Source: Onchidella celtica | Taxonomy: Eukaryota > Mollusca > Gastropoda > Systellommatophora > Onchidiidae | Direction of reading: 5' to 3' | Assembly: GCA_963931925.1 (NCBI GenBank) | Contig: OZ007570.1 | Span: 66,902,714 to 66,966,713, forward strand | Length of the DNA: 64,000 nucleotides | Part shown: positions 62,201-64,000 of the stretch, in pieces | Numbering within the stretch: the stretch's first letter is position 1 | Layout: every line of letters starts with the position of its first letter | Notes under the pieces: model-generated | What the model was told of the DNA's origin: nothing | What the model saw: the letters and a program-made list of their open reading frames with translations, nothing else | Database searches by the model: none | Program-made: the position numbers and the translations under genes

Positions 62201-62378
62201 TATGTTCGTGTCATCGCCACAGAAAGCGATGGGCAGGCACGCCAATTAAAGAAAGGATCTATAATCACAAGCATGTTTTAAAGGCAAATAAAAGCTACCA
62301 TGCATACACTTACGTATTTGAAGTGTGAGGTCATACACAAATGTCACAAAGGCCGACAGCTCAAACACAATGACAATG
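56074..62378 (-). CDS. Unrecognised multi-pass membrane protein, 3' six exons
   Basis: Six minus-strand exons (62378-62313, 61704-61670, 60575-60531, 59329-59225, 57362-57138, 56208-56074) have GT-AG borders and join in frame to a stop, giving the last 202 or so residues. Two hydrophobic stretches are seen, IVIVFELSAFVTFVYDL and LLLPIWVMLFVF, linked by a hydrophilic loop GDRERGCSAIFSYQQ. The long cytosolic-looking tail has acidic EKDD, Tyr/Pro-rich TYSTPTISPSGSPSMYDP, LPAYSEDG (a PxY-like sorting or ubiquitin-ligase motif), a Lys run EKQEKKKK and a basic C-terminus. The first window exon starts in mid-codon, so 5' exons lie further right. The family is not recognised, and function cannot be given. 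Introns carry a pogo-like and a piggyBac-like element. It converges on MTF1. Confidence 0.72.
57138..57362 (-). CDS. Membrane protein exon: Tyr/Pro/Ser-rich tail
   Basis: 75 codons: TYGSIFSDDQTYRQLYQPVE, then the STPTISPSGSPSMYDP and EESNDEKQEKKKKVQ stretches. The acceptor is TTTCAG/ACATAT and the donor CAG/GTAAAA. Confidence 0.75.
57461..58741. mobile_element. 1.3-kb TA-flanked inverted-repeat element (pogo-like)
   Basis: The left end CAATGGAGTCC and the inverted right end CAGTGGAGTCC are followed inward by AATTCGAA words; TA on both sides. Open frames inside are short and match no transposase, so it is a non-autonomous copy. It is distinct from the 43987-44718 element. Confidence 0.7.
59225..59329 (-). 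CDS. Membrane protein exon: second hydrophobic segment
   Basis: VLKLLLPIWVMLFVFQPHVT, then VTEKDDVLPAYSEDG. The acceptor is TCCCAG/GTACTT and the donor GGG/GTAGGA. Confidence 0.7.
59442..60124 (+). mobile_element. piggyBac-derived element keeping a transposase N-terminus
   Basis: TTAACTCATGACACCCTTTC at the left and AGGGTGTTATGAGTTAA at the right are inverted with TTAA at both borders. An open frame from 59706 starts METDIYENADSDDNDESDIE, the acidic N-terminus common in piggyBac transposases, then loses resemblance; the catalytic core is absent. Length 683 bp. Confidence 0.72.
60531..60575 (-). CDS. Membrane protein exon: 45 nt
   Basis: SYQQTVYSPLLVSLM. The acceptor is TTTCAG/TCCTAT and the donor ATG/GTGAGT. 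Confidence 0.6.
61670..61704 (-). CDS. Membrane protein exon: 35-nt microexon
   Basis: Encodes (L)GDRERGCSAIF. The acceptor is CCACAG/TTGGAG and the donor TTT/GTGAGT. Kept because it alone bridges the phases of its neighbours. Confidence 0.55.
62313..62378 (-). CDS. Membrane protein exon: hydrophobic segment
   Basis: IVIVFELSAFVTFVYDLTLQ, a probable membrane helix. The acceptor is CCACAG/CATTGT and the donor ATAC/GTAAGT. Confidence 0.65.
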
Positions 62379-64000
62379 CTGTGGAGAGGAGAGAAGTAAT
62401 TTGGTGAAATGTTACCCCTTTTGTTTTCTTGGCTTTTTCCACCGAATTTCATGATGGGCTACACAGATAACTAAGTGATAGGTTGAAATATGGAATGAAT
62501 ATTGCTTTCCCTGGACAATCCAAGTTTCACTGATAAAAAAAGCCACCAATTGTACAATTAAAGAGATAACGAAATCTGTTTTTTCTTTTCGTCTTTTATA
62601 AGATCCCTATCACTATCAGCATGCAAAGATTTATCCAGCAAGACTTCTTTTCTTTTTTTTTTCTTTTAAAACATTACTTCACTGGCATCCCAGGATACTG
62701 GGAGCTCTGACTTTTTATGGTCAGGTTTAATCGACTATTCACAAATCCCATGTGCCAAGGTCCTCTGCAGAATGGTGTTATAGAGTGATCTACGTATTTC
62801 ACTTTTACACCCTGTTGTTTCAATCACTTGCAGTATGTACAGACACAGCAGTATATAATATTCATTGGGCTTTTCATTAACCCACTTGAGACCGGACCTT
62901 TGGAAATTTTACATACGCTGGAGACTGACGTTTTCAGGGTGTTTTTAAAAAATCACCAAGCAGCTCAAAATTGTTCAATTGCCTTGTTCTTTTGATACAA
63001 TAAACATAAAACAATGCACAATGTAATAAAACAAACGGAAATACTTTATATTCAAAACTTTTTTTTTTTACGATTTATTAAAAATTACCCATATTTTGAC
63101 TTTTCGGAAAATTCATGATCTGAATCATCACTTTCGTCTGGCCCAAGCAAAAACTCTGGGTCTTGATCATCACTTACATTGTCAGGGTTAGGACTAGAAT
63201 TGCCGTGCTGGGTCACGGTTTGTTTATTTCAGGGTCGCGTTGATTTTAGCCAGTGCAAATGTCCTTGAACTATTCTCGTGGACAGTTTGTTTTTGTAACG
63301 CTTGTTCTTGGAGATGGAAAGAAAGTGGGGCAGTGACGGTGCAGTTTTCGACCCCGTGATTTTGATAAACTTTAACAGGGGTGAGAAAGGGAGTGAGTAA
63401 ATTCGTACATAAAACGTAGAGGGTTTCGAGACTTTAGGAAGGGTTTTGATATGTTAAATTGACCTTGGCTGTTACTATTAATAGAATCTATTAATACTAC
63501 GAGCTGAGCTCGAAATGGATGCACCAATCAAATTTGGGCAGTTGGCTGGGGAATTGCATATGGCCGAGCAGTATATAACCAGAGCCATTACTATGTTTGA
63601 TCACTCCATGCAGAAATTTCCATCTGCGAGGGCAGTCGGCTGGGTTCGGCCTGAGAGAATCAGAAGACTGTTAAAGTCATGTCTATGCCATTGATAGACA
63701 TGGGAATGAGACCATACGCTATTACCAAATCATCTACTGCTATTATCTCCAGCTCCCTGATCTCGTATCAGGGAACAATCGTAAGTTTCTACCTACGGAT
63801 TCGACGATGACGTGAATCTGACCTTAATTTTCCAGTAGAAGTGCTACCGAAGAATGCAAGACTACAATGTATTTTACATGCAACTAGATCTAGCATGAGT
63901 GTCTGGTATACACATTTGTAAATTGAAATTGATGTGTCTGGATGAGGCTGGGGATTGCCAGCCCATCCTAGAGTAGATCTAGATCTAATGTAACTACGTC
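62379..64000. other. Right-edge non-coding region
   Basis: Presumed intron of the membrane-protein gene. Apart from the piggyBac-like remnant I see no exon; the final 120 bp are rich in AGATCTAGA words. Confidence 0.4.
62877..63195 (-). mobile_element. Probable second piggyBac-like remnant
   Basis: TTAACCCACTTGAGACCGG near 62878 resembles a TTAA-bordered end. About 230 bp further, the minus strand reads NPDNVSDDQDPEFLLGPDES and DDSDHEFSEKSKYG, an acidic transposase-like N-terminus. The matching far end was not found in the window. Confidence 0.4.

Overview
The window is intron-rich eukaryotic DNA from an invertebrate animal, most likely a mollusc (perhaps a marine gastropod). The reasons are an animal metal-response transcription factor spread over ten exons, a ribosomal-protein gene with GT-AG introns, AT-rich introns full of short inverted-repeat transposons, RTE-type LINEs, and the frequent words TAGGCCTA and AGATCTAGA. 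The species call is inference. There are no operons, bacterial genes, CRISPR arrays or rRNA genes. I recognised no LTR or virus-derived element.

Three host genes are supported. (1) Minus strand, 905-8178 plus a candidate first exon near 10.42 kb: RPS4 (ribosomal protein eS4), four clear exons covering about the first 178 residues; the rest lies left of the window. (2) Plus strand, 11713-35064: MTF1 (metal regulatory transcription factor 1), ten exons joining in frame into an 845-residue protein with six C2H2 zinc fingers. RPS4 and MTF1 are head to head, about 1.3 kb apart. (3) Minus strand, 56074-62378: six 3' exons of a membrane protein I do not recognise; its 5' part is probably right of the window. 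It converges on MTF1, and the 21 kb between them (35065-56073) holds no recognisable host exon. Base skew there suggests two long 3' UTRs meeting near 49.3-49.9 kb.

The most striking structure is in MTF1 intron 9: two full-length RTE-type LINEs, both antisense to MTF1 and one nested inside the other. The outer element is 24563-31136, flanked by a 13-bp target-site duplication. The inner one is 26254-29495, flanked by an 11-bp duplication of outer-element sequence. The inner one keeps an uninterrupted endonuclease plus reverse-transcriptase frame of nearly 1000 codons. The outer one is broken only by the insertion and one visible frameshift.

The remaining introns and gaps carry many DNA-transposon derivatives with visible terminal inverted repeats. 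They fall into at least four classes by flanking duplication: TTAA (piggyBac-like, several unrelated families, one or two with a transposase-like acidic N-terminus), TA (Tc1/mariner or pogo-like), TAA (PIF/Harbinger-like) and CAGGG-ended hAT-like elements. There is also one tRNA-derived SINE. I see no new gene system; the interest lies in the nested LINEs, a reduced cysteine cluster in MTF-1, an unusual RPS4 N-terminus with a candidate 5'-TOP microexon, and the unidentified membrane protein.
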